A DNA stretch of 62,143 nt, taken from positions 3,566-65,708 of the forward strand of contig CCNB01000023.1 of NCBI GenBank assembly GCA_000824785.1. Direction: 5' to 3'. Source of the DNA: Mesorhizobium plurifarium. GTDB taxonomy: Bacteria; Pseudomonadota; Alphaproteobacteria; Rhizobiales; Rhizobiaceae. How positions within the stretch are numbered: the first letter of the stretch is position 1; each line of letters begins with the position of its first letter. Made by a program: the position numbers and the translations under genes. Shown here one piece after another: positions 44,135 to 54,400 of the stretch. The notes under the pieces are model-generated. The model was not told the origin of the DNA and did not search any database. It saw only the letters and a list, made by a program, of their open reading frames with translations.

Positions 44135-45274
44135 ATGAAATCGCTTGGCAGCATCCGCAGGGATTTCGCGCCATGGAACGACCCGAATGCCAAGCCTTAT
44201 ATCCAGTTCGACAAGGTCACCAAGAAGTTCGGCGACTTCACCGCCGTCAACAATCTGTCGCTGACCATCTTCGAGCGTGAATTCTTCGCCCTGCTCGGCG
44301 CTTCCGGATGCGGAAAGTCGACGCTGCTGAGGATGCTCGCCGGCTTCGAGGAGCCGACGGCGGGCCGCATCCTGCTCGACGGGCAGGACCTGCGCGGCAT
44401 CCCGCCCTACAAGCGGCCGGTCAACATGATGTTCCAGTCCTATGCGCTGTTCCCGCATATGACGGTGGAGAAGAACATCGCCTTCGGCCTCAAGCAGGAA
44501 GGCATGCCTGGACCCGATATCGACAAGCGCGTCGCCGAGATGCTGAAGCTCGTCAAGCTCGAGCAGTTCGCCAAGCGCAAGCCGCACCAGCTCTCGGGCG
44601 GCCAGCGCCAGCGCGTGGCGCTTGCCCGCTCGGTCGCCAAGCGACCGAAGGTTCTGCTGCTCGACGAGCCGCTCGGCGCTTTGGACAAGAAGCTGCGCGA
44701 GGAAACCCAGTTCGAACTGATGGACCTGCAGCAGGAGCTCGGCCTCACCTTCGTCGTCGTCACCCACGACCAGGAGGAGGCCATGACCATGGCCGACCGC
44801 ATCGCCATCATGGACAAGGGCGAGGTGATGCAGGTCGCCACACCTGCCGAGATTTACGAGGCGCCGACCTCGCGTTTCGTGGCGCATTTCGTCGGCAACG
44901 TGAACATGTTCGAGGGCAAGGTCGCCGAGCGCACGGCAAGCACCACGCGTATCACCGGCGCGACCGGGGCGCAGATCGTCGTCGACAATGGCGGCCACGC
45001 CGCCGCCGGCTCCGACATCGTCTTCGCGATCCGGCCGGAGAAGATCAAGGTCTCCTCGAAAAAGCCGGCCGATGCCGTCAACGCGCTGGAAGGCGAGATC
45101 TACGACGTCGCCTATCTCGGCGACATGACCGTCTATCACATCAAGCTCGACGACGGGCAGATCGTGCGGGCGAGCGCGCTCAACGCCTCGCGCATCACCG
45201 AGGATCCGCTGACCTGGAACGATCGCGCCTGGGTCTCGTTCCGGCCCGACGCCGGCGTCGTGCTGACAAGGTAG
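44135..45274 (+). CDS. potG: polyamine ABC transporter ATPase
   Basis: This 379-residue ATPase powers the PotHI permease. It has Walker A GASGCGKSTLL, Q-loop MMFQSYALFPHMTV, signature LSGGQRQRVALARS, Walker B VLLLDEPLGALD and the H-loop VTHDQEEAMTMADR. A C-terminal TOBE domain follows (about 250-379). ATG 44135 is 9 nt after a GGAG; the GTG at 44126 is an alternative. It is 9 nt from potH. Confidence 0.94.
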   Translation: MKSLGSIRRDFAPWNDPNAKPYIQFDKVTKKFGDFTAVNNLSLTIFEREFFALLGASGCGKSTLLRMLAGFEEPTAGRILLDGQDLRGIPPYKRPVNMMFQSYALFPHMTVEKNIAFGLKQEGMPGPDIDKRVAEMLKLVKLEQFAKRKPHQLSGGQRQRVALARSVAKRPKVLLLDEPLGALDKKLREETQFELMDLQQELGLTFVVVTHDQEEAMTMADRIAIMDKGEVMQVATPAEIYEAPTSRFVAHFVGNVNMFEGKVAERTASTTRITGATGAQIVVDNGGHAAAGSDIVFAIRPEKIKVSSKKPADAVNALEGEIYDVAYLGDMTVYHIKLDDGQIVRASALNASRITEDPLTWNDRAWVSFRPDAGVVLTR

Positions 45275-45283
45275 GAGGCTGAG

Positions 45284-46246
45284 ATGACCGATATCGCAGC
45301 GACCGCCGCGCCACCGACCGAAACCGCGACACTGCCGGCCAGGCTGGCGGCGGGCTTCGTCAACCGCCTCGTCATCATCATCCCCTATCTCTGGCTGCTG
45401 TTCTTCTTCCTCGTCCCCTTCATCATCGTGTTCAAGATTTCGCTGTCGCAGACGGCGATCTCGATGCCGCCCTATACGCCGGTGCTCGACTTCAAGGATG
45501 GTGTGGCGGGATTCCTCGCCGGATTCCGCGAGCTCAACTTCGACAACTACACCTGGCTCACCCAGGATGCGCTGTATTTCAACGCCTATGTGACGAGCCT
45601 GATCATCGCGGGCATCTCGACGATACTCACGCTGATCGTCGGCTATCCGATCGCTTATGGCATGGCGCGCGCGCCGGCCACGATCCGTCCGACCTTGCTG
45701 ATGCTGGTGATCCTGCCGTTCTGGACTTCGTTCCTGATCCGCGTCTACGCCTGGATCGGCATCCTGAAGCCCGAGGGTCTGCTCAATCAGGTTCTGCTCG
45801 CCACGGGCCTGATCAGCCAGCCGCTGGTGATCCTCAACACCTACACCGCGATCTTCATCGGTATCGTCTATTCCTACCTGCCCTTCATGGTGCTGCCGCT
45901 CTATTCCTCGCTGGAGAAGATGGATTATTCGCTGATCGAAGCAGCCCAAGACCTCGGCTGTCCGCCGACGGGCGCCTTCTGGAAGGTCACCTTCCCGCTG
46001 TCGCTGCCGGGCGTCGTCGCCGGCTGCCTGCTGGTGTTCATCCCGGCGGTCGGCGAGTTCGTCATCCCCGACCTCCTCGGCGGCTCGCAGACGCTGATGA
46101 TCGGCAAGACGCTCTGGAACGAGTTCTTCTCGAACCGCGATTGGCCGGTGTCTTCGGCTGTGGCCGTCATCCTGCTCCTGGTGCTGACCATCCCGATCAT
46201 GTTCTTCCAGCAGGCGCAGGCAAAGGCACAGGAGCAGGGCAGATGA
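45284..46246 (+). CDS. potH: polyamine ABC transporter permease 1
   Basis: This 320-residue inner-membrane permease has six helices, the first at about residues 30-50 (VIIIPYLWLLFFFLVPFIIVF). The EAA-type loop reads LIEAAQDLGCPPTGAFWKVTFPLSLPG, where it contacts the ATPase. Long extracytoplasmic segment after helix 1 as in PotH/PotB. The stop overlaps the potI start (ATGA). Confidence 0.93.
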   Translation: MTDIAATAAPPTETATLPARLAAGFVNRLVIIIPYLWLLFFFLVPFIIVFKISLSQTAISMPPYTPVLDFKDGVAGFLAGFRELNFDNYTWLTQDALYFNAYVTSLIIAGISTILTLIVGYPIAYGMARAPATIRPTLLMLVILPFWTSFLIRVYAWIGILKPEGLLNQVLLATGLISQPLVILNTYTAIFIGIVYSYLPFMVLPLYSSLEKMDYSLIEAAQDLGCPPTGAFWKVTFPLSLPGVVAGCLLVFIPAVGEFVIPDLLGGSQTLMIGKTLWNEFFSNRDWPVSSAVAVILLLVLTIPIMFFQQAQAKAQEQGR

Positions 46247-47061
46247 ACTCGACCTGGAGCCGCTTCAACATCACCTCGATCGTGCTGGGCTTTGCCTTCC
46301 TCTATCTGCCGATCGTGCTTCTGATCGTCTTTTCCTTCAACGAATCTAAGCTCGTCACCGTCTGGGGCGGCTTCTCGACCAAATGGTACGTGTCGCTGTT
46401 CCACAACCAGGGCCTGATGGACGCGACCTGGGTGACGGCGCGCGTCGGCGTCATATCGGCGACGGTCGCGACCGTGCTCGGCACGCTCGCCGCCATCACG
46501 CTGACTCGCTACACGCGCTTCAGGGGGCGGGTGCTGTTCTCGGGCATGGTGTTTGCGCCGCTGGTCATGCCGGAGGTCATCACCGGGCTGTCGCTGCTTT
46601 TGCTCTTCGTCGCCGTCGGGCTCGACCGCGGCTTCTTCACGGTGACGCTCGCCCATATCACCTTCACCATGTGCTTCGTCGCCGTCGTGGTGCAGTCGCG
46701 GCTGGTCTCCTTCGACCGCTCGCTGGAGGAGGCGGCGATGGATCTCGGCGCGCCGCCGGTGAAGACCTTCTTCCAGATCACCTTGCCGGTCATCCTGCCG
46801 GCGATCATCTCCGGCTGGATGCTGGCTTTCACGCTTTCGCTGGACGATCTGGTCATCGCGAGCTTCACCTCGGGTCCCGGCGCCACCACGCTGCCGATGA
46901 AGATCTACAGCCAGGTGCGTCTCGGTGTGACCCCGGAAATCAACGCCGCCTGCACGATCCTGATCGCGGTGGTGGCGGTCGGCGTCATCATCGCCTCGAT
47001 CGCCAACAAGCGCCGCGAGATCCAGCGCCAGCTCGACGAGCAGGCCGCGCAGCGCGGTTGA
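46243..47061 (+). CDS. potI: polyamine ABC transporter permease 2
   Basis: This 272-residue permease has six helices starting IVLGFAFLYLPIVLLIVFSFNES. The EAA loop is LEEAAMDLGAPPVKTFFQITLPVILP, followed by LAFTLSLDDLVIASFTSGPGATTLPM, typical of PotI/PotC. The start at 46243 is inside the potH stop; the frame upstream is a shadow of potH. It ends the operon, and a convergent AsmA gene ends 29 bases later. Confidence 0.93.
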   Translation: MNSTWSRFNITSIVLGFAFLYLPIVLLIVFSFNESKLVTVWGGFSTKWYVSLFHNQGLMDATWVTARVGVISATVATVLGTLAAITLTRYTRFRGRVLFSGMVFAPLVMPEVITGLSLLLLFVAVGLDRGFFTVTLAHITFTMCFVAVVVQSRLVSFDRSLEEAAMDLGAPPVKTFFQITLPVILPAIISGWMLAFTLSLDDLVIASFTSGPGATTLPMKIYSQVRLGVTPEINAACTILIAVVAVGVIIASIANKRREIQRQLDEQAAQRG

Positions 47062-47089
47062 GCGACAGGGGGCGGGCGCCGCCCCCTGT

Positions 47090-48970
47090 TTACTGGCCTG
47101 AAACGCCGGGAGCGATCGGCGATATGAACGGCGCGCTCCAGTTGCCGCCGACGAAGAACAGCGACTGGTTCGGCGGAGGGGCAGGTGGGCTGGCCGCCTG
47201 ACCGTTGGCCTGCTGGGGCTGCTGCGCCGGCTGTCCGCTGGGCACCACGCCGCCCGAGAGCGCCAGCCCACGCCCGACATAGGAGGCGATGCCGGACAGC
47301 CAGATCTTGTATTTCTGCGCATTGATCTCGGCCTTGTCCAGGCGCGCCACGCCCTTCGAAATGCTTGCCTTGATCTCGGCGCCGTCGATCGGCAGCGAAC
47401 CGTTGGCGACGTCGTCGAGCGCGAAGAAGCCGCCTTGCTGGTTGCGCTTGAGGAAGGCCGGCAGGTCGAGCCCGTTGAGCATGCCCGGCCCGAACGTCGC
47501 CGAGAACGATCCGTCGGCATTCTCGAAGATGGAATTCCAGGCCTTGCCCGGGCCCTTGAGGATGACCGATACCGTGCCGGTGCCGGCCGGCACCAGCCGC
47601 GTCATTCCCGCCGCCGTGGCAAAGGCACCCGTATCCACGTCCGACGCCAGGAGCCGCATCTCGACCTGCGTGCCTTCCGGCTTGCGGTCGAAGCGCAGGC
47701 TGCTCTGGATGGTGCCGTTGAAGGCCGACGCGTCGGATATGTCGAAGACGGCAAGGCCGTTCTTGACTTGCGCGGTCGCCGCGACGTCGGCAAGCTGCAC
47801 CGGTCCAGCCATGGCATGCGCCGCCGACAGCCTGAGGTCGAGGTTGATGCGGTCGGCGAAGCTGGTGTCGATGTCGCCGGGGCCGGCCTCGCCGGTGGGC
47901 ACGACAGGCGTGAAGGCCGACAGGAAGGATTTCAGATCCAGCGTGTCGAAGGCGAGCGTGCCGGCAATCACCGGGCGTCCCTCGGCAAAGGAGAAATCCA
48001 GCGCTCCCATGCCCGGATTGTTGTTGAGCGTGACCGTGGTGTTCTCGAACTTCGCGCGTCCCGCCGAGGCGTTCACCTTGCTGCTGACCGAGACGGCGCC
48101 GATCGCAGCGCCCGGCGCGATGCCGGCCTGCGACCATTCCAGCACGCGCCGCAGCGACGGCGCGGCGAATTTTGCCTGGCCGTCCAGATAGGCATTGTCC
48201 GACATCGATGCCGTTCCGTCGAAGGAGAATGTCGCGGGCGCCGCTTTGAAGGAGAAGGTGACGGGCGCCGCGCCCCCGGCAAACAACACCAGCGGCTTTG
48301 TCGAGGAGAAATCGACCTGCACGCTTTCGCCGCGCCAGATGCCGGTCGCGGTCATCGACGCATCGCTGTTCATCGCTTCCCAGTTCACCTGGCCGTTCAG
48401 GCTGCTCAGGATTTCGCTGTCCTTGCCGTCAACCGAAGTCACCACACGGCCATCGCGGAATTCCACGGTGCCGAACGGATCGGACGGCAATCTGCCGAGA
48501 TCCGGCTTCTGCGGGTTGGCGGTGACCACGCCGCGCGCGGTGTCGATCGAGCGCGTGATGCGCCCTCCGGTCGGAAGCGGCGGCAGATAGAAGCCGTTCG
48601 CCATGCGCTGGACTCTGATTGTCGGGCGCACCAGCCTTGCGGTCGAGAAGGCGACGTTGCCCTGCAAGGCCGCCATGGCTGAGAGATCGACTTCCACGCG
48701 GTCGGCCTCGACCACCGGCGGCGTTTCGGTCTCCGTCCATTGCGACAGCGTCACGTCGCTGAGGATGGCCCGGAACTTCGGCCACACCTCGATGCGCGGC
48801 GAGCCGTCGATCGTCACCCTGAAGCCGCTCCAGGCGCTCAACTCCCAGGCGATGCGGTCGCGCACGATGCGGGTCGAGGCAATCAGCGGCAGCGCCGCGA
48901 CCGCGAGCGCGATGATGAGCACGGCAACGCCGATCACCCATACCCCGCGCCGGATCAGAGATGATGGCAT
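47090..48970 (-). CDS. AsmA-family protein
   Basis: This 626-residue protein has one N-terminal helix at about residues 8-30 (VWVIGVAVLIIALAVAALPL) and a large periplasmic part of repeated beta strands ending in the AsmA C-terminal region (LPAFLKRNQQGGFFALDDVANGSLPIDGAEIKASISKGVA). A Pro/Gln/Ala-rich tail follows. AsmA-like proteins bridge the envelope and affect lipid transport or outer-membrane assembly. ATG 48970 begins at the membrane anchor; 52 further codons upstream are open but look non-coding. Confidence 0.88.
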   Translation of the reverse strand: MPSSLIRRGVWVIGVAVLIIALAVAALPLIASTRIVRDRIAWELSAWSGFRVTIDGSPRIEVWPKFRAILSDVTLSQWTETETPPVVEADRVEVDLSAMAALQGNVAFSTARLVRPTIRVQRMANGFYLPPLPTGGRITRSIDTARGVVTANPQKPDLGRLPSDPFGTVEFRDGRVVTSVDGKDSEILSSLNGQVNWEAMNSDASMTATGIWRGESVQVDFSSTKPLVLFAGGAAPVTFSFKAAPATFSFDGTASMSDNAYLDGQAKFAAPSLRRVLEWSQAGIAPGAAIGAVSVSSKVNASAGRAKFENTTVTLNNNPGMGALDFSFAEGRPVIAGTLAFDTLDLKSFLSAFTPVVPTGEAGPGDIDTSFADRINLDLRLSAAHAMAGPVQLADVAATAQVKNGLAVFDISDASAFNGTIQSSLRFDRKPEGTQVEMRLLASDVDTGAFATAAGMTRLVPAGTGTVSVILKGPGKAWNSIFENADGSFSATFGPGMLNGLDLPAFLKRNQQGGFFALDDVANGSLPIDGAEIKASISKGVARLDKAEINAQKYKIWLSGIASYVGRGLALSGGVVPSGQPAQQPQQANGQAASPPAPPPNQSLFFVGGNWSAPFISPIAPGVSGQ

Positions 48971-49236
48971 TTCGCCCCGTATGCTTTCGTTGCCGACAAA
49001 ATCGCCCGACGGGTGTAACCGAGCGCCGACGCTTTTCAAGTCTTTATGGCCTTGCGATGGCATTTGCGCGGCGGCGACCATGGGCCGACCGAACAAAATC
49101 TTGCTCTGCTGCGCTGCAATATGCATAAGCGGGCTGCACGATCCCGATCCGCAATCGCGCGCCGTTTCTGGGACGATGGCATAGGCGACGATGAGCTTAA
49201 CTGGCTCGAACGGGACGCGCTTTGGGAGGAGCGATC

Positions 49237-51195
49237 ATGGCCACCGACACACCTTTGTGGACCCCGACGCAAGAGCGCATCGATGCAGCGCCTCTAACCG
49301 CCTTCATGAAGGCCGCGGAAGCAAAGGCCGCGATTTCTTTCTCCGGCTATGCCGAACTTCATCGCTGGTCGATCGACAACCGCGAAGCCTTCTGGAGCCT
49401 GGTCTGGGATTTCTGCGGGCTTGTCGGCGACAAGGGCGAGCGGGGCCTCGTCGACGGCGAGCGGATGCCCGGCGCCAGCTTCTTCCCCGACGCCAGGCTG
49501 AATTTCGCCGAGAATCTTTTGCAGAAAACCGGCGGCGGCGAGGCCATCGTCTTTCGCGGCGAGGACAAGGTCGAGCGCCGGCTCTCCTGGAACGAGCTCC
49601 ACGCGCTGACCTCGCGGCTGCAGCAGCTCTTGCTGTCGCTCGGCGTCAAGGCCGGCGACCGTATCGCCGCCATGATGCCGAACATGCCCGAGACGATCGC
49701 GGCGATGCTGGCGGCAAGCTCGATCGGCGCTGTCTGGTCGTCATGCTCTCCCGATTTCGGCGAGCAGGGCGTGCTCGACCGCTTCGGTCAGATCGAGCCG
49801 GTCGTCTTCATCGCGCCCGACGGCTATTGGTACAACGGCAAGGCGATCGAGGTGGCCGACAAGGTGCGCGCCGTGGCCGAGAAACTCGAGAGCGTGCGCA
49901 AGGTGCTCATCGTCGACTATCTCGGCACCTCTCAGGACGTCGCCGCCTCCATCGACAAGGCAACGGCGCTCGAAGATGCGCTCTCGCCCTTTGCGGTGAA
50001 GACCGTCAGCTTCGAGCGGCTGCCCTTCGCGCATCCGCTCTACATTCTGTTCTCCTCGGGCACCACCGGCATCCCGAAATGCATCGTCCATTCGGCGGGC
50101 GGCACGCTGATCCAGCACGTCAAGGAGCACCGGCTGCATGCCGGCCTGCTCGACGGCGATCGTCTGTTCTATTTCACCACCTGTGGCTGGATGATGTGGA
50201 ACTGGCTGGTCTCGGGCCTCGCTTCCGGCGCGACGCTTCTGCTCTATGACGGATCGCCTTTCTACCCCGACGGCAATGTGCTGTTCGATTTCGCCGATGC
50301 CGAGAAGATGACCTATTTCGGCACCTCGGCGAAGTTCATCGATTCGGTTCGCAAGGCCGGCCTGAGGCCGATCGCGAGCCACGATCTGTCGAGCGTGCGC
50401 ACCATCTCTTCCACCGGCTCGCCGCTGTCGCCGGAGGATTTCCGCTTCGTCTATGACGGCATCAAGAAGGACGTGCATCTGGCCTCGATCTCGGGCGGCA
50501 CTGACATCGTCTCCTGTTTCGTGCTCGGCGTGCCGACCGAGCCGGTCTGGACCGGCGAGATCCAGGGCGCCGGCCTTGGTCTGGCGGTCGACGTCTGGAA
50601 CGACGACGGCAAGCCTGTCCGGCAGGAAAAGGGCGAGCTTGTCTGCACGAAAGCCTTCCCGTCGATGCCGGTCGGCTTCTGGAACGATCCTGAAGGCAAG
50701 AAGTATCACGCCGCCTATTTCGAGCGTTTCGACAATGTCTGGTGCCATGGCGACTTCGCCGAATGGACGGCCCATGGCGGCATGATCATCCACGGCCGCT
50801 CGGACGCCACGCTCAATCCGGGCGGGGTGAGGATCGGCACGGCCGAAATCTACAACCAGGTCGAGCAGATGCCGGAAATCCTCGAGGCGCTCTGCATCGG
50901 CCAGGATTTCGACAATGATGTCCGTGTCGTGCTGTTCGTGCGGCTGGCCGCAGGCGTTGTCCTGGACGAGGATCTGGAAAAGCGCATCCGCGCCAGGATC
51001 CGCACCGGCGCCAGCCCGCGCCACGTGCCGGCCAGGATCGTCGCGGTCACCGATATCCCGCGCACCAAGTCCGGCAAGATCACCGAGCTCGCTGTGCGCG
51101 ACGTGGTCCACGGCCGCGCCGTGAAGAACAAGGAAGCGCTCGCCAACCCGGAAGCGCTGGAGCTGTTCCGCGACCTGCCGCAGCTGGCGGACTGA
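49237..51195 (+). CDS. acsA: acetoacetate-CoA ligase
   Basis: This 652-residue acyl-adenylate enzyme activates acetoacetate to acetoacetyl-CoA, the re-entry step for acetoacetate released from poly-3-hydroxybutyrate. The AMP-binding core shows YILFSSGTTGIPKCIVHSAGG (P-loop), FTTCGWMMWNW and ISGGTDIVSCFV. The C-terminal domain has GRSDATLNPGGVRIGTAEIY and the catalytic lysine region IPRTKSGKITE. The start at 49237 follows GGAGGAG. The phasin gene 4.5 kb downstream fits the PHB link. acsA is the rhizobial usage of the symbol (acetoacetyl-CoA synthetase), not acetyl-CoA synthetase. Confidence 0.94.
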   Translation: MATDTPLWTPTQERIDAAPLTAFMKAAEAKAAISFSGYAELHRWSIDNREAFWSLVWDFCGLVGDKGERGLVDGERMPGASFFPDARLNFAENLLQKTGGGEAIVFRGEDKVERRLSWNELHALTSRLQQLLLSLGVKAGDRIAAMMPNMPETIAAMLAASSIGAVWSSCSPDFGEQGVLDRFGQIEPVVFIAPDGYWYNGKAIEVADKVRAVAEKLESVRKVLIVDYLGTSQDVAASIDKATALEDALSPFAVKTVSFERLPFAHPLYILFSSGTTGIPKCIVHSAGGTLIQHVKEHRLHAGLLDGDRLFYFTTCGWMMWNWLVSGLASGATLLLYDGSPFYPDGNVLFDFADAEKMTYFGTSAKFIDSVRKAGLRPIASHDLSSVRTISSTGSPLSPEDFRFVYDGIKKDVHLASISGGTDIVSCFVLGVPTEPVWTGEIQGAGLGLAVDVWNDDGKPVRQEKGELVCTKAFPSMPVGFWNDPEGKKYHAAYFERFDNVWCHGDFAEWTAHGGMIIHGRSDATLNPGGVRIGTAEIYNQVEQMPEILEALCIGQDFDNDVRVVLFVRLAAGVVLDEDLEKRIRARIRTGASPRHVPARIVAVTDIPRTKSGKITELAVRDVVHGRAVKNKEALANPEALELFRDLPQLAD

Positions 51196-51259
51196 CAGAT
51201 GGCATGGTTAACGAAATCTGTACGGCGAATTTACCTAGATTTCACGGGTGGTACACATT

Positions 51260-51425
51260 CGTAAATTTTTTCGGGACCCGGTAAGGACTTGTTAAGGGAC
51301 GACCCCGATAGTCGCGTGTAACTTGAGGGAGAAATCCCGTTCCTCGTCCCCTGAGGTTCAGCTCAAGCCCCCGTTGTGACAGCATCCCATTTCTCAAGGC
51401 GTCCTCCAGGACGCCTTTTTTCTTT
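51260..51425 (+). ncRNA. candidate structured RNA / long 3' UTR ending in a terminator
   Basis: The 252-base gap between acsA and the convergent kinase holds an ordered fold on the plus strand. CTTGAG (51322-51327) pairs with CTCAAG (51362-51367) and encloses two small hairpins: GGGA-GAAA-TCCC (GNRA loop, 51327-51338) and CTGA-GGT-TCAG (51351-51361). A strong terminator follows at 51398-51425. I see no confident promoter, so an acsA 3' UTR is equally possible; the left boundary is a guess. I do not recognise a family. Confidence 0.35.
51398..51425 (+). terminator. rho-independent terminator
   Basis: GGCGTCCT-CC-AGGACGCC followed by TTTTTTCTTT. It acts on the plus strand, about 200 bases after acsA and 23 bases before the kinase stop. 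Confidence 0.9.
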
Positions 51426-51447
51426 GGCCGAATCGATCCAGACGATC

Positions 51448-54400
51448 TTATTCGGCGAGCACGCGCGTCGAAGGGAAGGCGACCTCGACCAGTGTTCCTT
51501 CGCCCGGCGTCGAGGTGATGGCGAAACGGGCGCGGTTCGCTTCCACCATGGCCTTGGTGAGGGGCAGGCCGAGACCGGTGCCGTCGCCGCGTCCGCGCTT
51601 CAACGCGTTGATCTGCTTGAACGGCTTCAGCGCCTGCTCGATCTCTGCCTGGGTCATGCCGATGCCGGTGTCGCGCACGCGCATGACGACATCGCCCGAG
51701 GCTTCGTAGGCGGTCGAGACGATCACCTGGCCGCCGGCCTGGGTGTAGCGGATGGCGTTGGACAAGATGTTGAGGGCGATCTGGCGCACGCTTCTCAGGT
51801 CCGCCACCACTTCCGGCAGCCGCGAGGCGAAGCTGGAACGGATGATGACGCGTTCGCGATTGGCCTGCGGCTGCATCATCGCCACCGTCTCGGCCAGCGT
51901 GTCGTTGAGCGACACTGCCTCGTAATCCATCTCCTGCTGGCCGGCCTCGATCTTCGAGATGTCGAGCAGGTCGTTGACGAGGTCGAGCACATGGTTGCCC
52001 GACCGATTGATGTCGCGCAGATAGTCGCGATAGCGGTCGTTGGTGATCGGGCCGAATTTCTCGTCCACCATCAGCTCGGAAAAGCCGATGATGGCGTTGA
52101 GCGGCGTGCGGATCTCGTGGCTGATGCGGGCCAGGAAATCCGTCTTCTGCGAGGAGGCGTGCTCGGCCACGGCGCGCGCCTGCGTCAGGTCTTCCTCGGC
52201 CCGCTTCCATTGCGTGATGTCGCGCACCACGGCGCAGAAGCCGCTGTCGTTGGGCAACCTGCCGATGGTCATGAACAGCGGGATGAAACGCCCCTGCGCC
52301 TCGCGGCCGATGACCTCGCGGCCGTCGTTCAACACGCTGGCGACGCCCGGTTCCGAAAGGCCGGCGAGATAGTCGCGCGCCGCGCGCTGGCTTTCTATGG
52401 CGAACAGCGAGGCAAACGGCTTGCCCGCGACCTCGTCGCTGTCGAAACCGAACAGCGCTTCCGCCGGCCGGCTGATCGAGCGGATGTTGCCGTCGCGGCC
52501 GATCAGCACGACGCCGTCGGTGGCGGTGTCGATGATGGTGCGCATCTCGGCGATGCGCGATTTCAGTTCCGGCACGTCCGGCTGTTGCGCCGGCTCGTCA
52601 TTGGCGGCGGTGAAATGCGCCGCGTCGTCCTCGCCGGAACGCCGCACCACCAGCATCAGCGCCTTGCCGCCGCGCCACGGCACCGAGCGCAGCAGCGCAT
52701 CGATCGGGAATTCCTGGCCGTTGCGGGTCTTGAGCTTCAGCGAGTGGTCGCTTTCGTCCGCCGCGGTGTCCTCGGCATAGGGATCGGCAAAGAGCGCGCC
52801 AAGGCCCCCCGCATCCGCGAGGTCGTCCAGCGCGTCGTAGCCGGTGAGTTCGAGGAAGGCGTCATTGGCATAATGCAGCACGTCGCCCGAATGGATGAGC
52901 AGCGGCACCGGCAGCCTGGCAAGGATGGACGTATCGGGCGCCTTGGTCTCTTCTCCGGTCGAAAACGCGGACGGCACGAAACCCGACAGTTTGAGCGGCG
53001 GCACGTCGAGGCGCGGCCGCGCCCGCGCTGCCGCTTCGTCCGCGGCCGGGGCGACATCCGCGTCGGAGCCCGCCCAATCCTCATTGTCCTGCGCATCGCG
53101 GAAATCGTCGGCGGTCATGCTGTCATCGTCGACCACCGCATCGCGGCCAGGCTGCCCGGCCGCGACCTTCTGCGCGGCAGGCTGTTCGACCGGCTGCCGC
53201 GGCTGCGCGGCGGCATGTTCGGCGGCCCGCCGGGAGTCCTCGGCCTGTTCGGGCTGGGAAACCGGAGCGCCCCCGATTTCCTCGGCGGATTTCTCCTCAT
53301 CGGCATAGTTGAGCAGCGAGCCGGAAACGGCCGACGTCCCGGTCTGGTCAGCGGTGGCCATCTCGGCGGCGCCATCGATGCCGTCGAGCCGCGCCAGGTC
53401 TTCCTGATCTTCCGCCTCGGTCTGCGCCTCTGCGGTCTCCGCATCGGCCTTCGCGTCATCGGCTTTCGAGGCTTCCGGCGCGGATGCCGGGCTCGCTTCC
53501 CGCGCGGAATCGTCGTGCTCCGTCGTGTCGGGCGCAACCGGCTGGTCTGCGTCGGCCCTCGCTTCGTTGGCCGGTTCCTTCACCGTCGCCGTGTGCTCGT
53601 CGGCGGGGGCCGCACCGGGCTGCTTGTCGGCTTCGGGGGCGCGCTCCTCGGCAGCACTGTCCTTGCGCAGTCGCTCGCCGATCTCGCGGAAGGCGCTTCG
53701 CTCGAGGATCGACAGGCTCCGCTGATTTGCCGGCGTGTCGGTTCCCGGCTGCTTGTCGTTGGCCGGCTGGCGATGCTCGGCCAGCCTTATCACCTTGTCA
53801 GCGAAGCGACGCTCCGGTTTCGGCACGATGGTCAGCGCCGGCACTTCGCCCTGAAACGGATCTTCGCGCTTTGGCTGTTCCGGCGGCGTCCGCTCCGCAG
53901 CTGGCTGCCCGACCGACGGTTCGGTTCCGCCGGAGGTGGCCTCGGTCGGGGCGGCATTCGGCACCAGAGCCATGCCAAGCGCTTCGGGATCGGCCACGGC
54001 GTCGGCCGCGCGCGCGACGCCGAAACCCCGGAAACCCTCGAAGGCGCGGCTGCGGCCGTAGACGGGCAGCGCCGCCAGATCGACGGGGATCTTCAGACCT
54101 GTTCCGGCCACCGGCCACAGCACCGAGCGGCCGGACCAGGTATCGCGCCGGTCGAGCAGGCCGGCGATCTCGCCCGAGGCGTCGAGGCCGAAGGTGGCGG
54201 CGACATCCCTGAAGCGACGGCCGATCACATCGGCGGCAGGCTGGCCGACGATATCGGCGAATTCGGGCGACAGCGCACTGAACCTGCCTTCGGCGTCGGT
54301 GCGCCAGACGAAGCGCAGCGGCGGCGCGGAGCGGTCGATGTCGCGGGGCGGGGTTGGCTGGGCTGACGTCGCGGTCCCGCTGGCATCCTGCCCTTGGCCT

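Noticed and set aside
43013..45949. 978-codon open frame antisense to potF-potG-potH
   Set aside because: It crosses three well-defined plus-strand genes and an operon terminator and has no recognisable domain.
51376..54366. 996-codon open frame antisense to the PdhS-like kinase
   Set aside because: The minus frame encodes clear PAS, HisKA and ATPase domains; the plus frame is rich in Arg, Gly, Asp and Val without domains, a typical GC-driven shadow.
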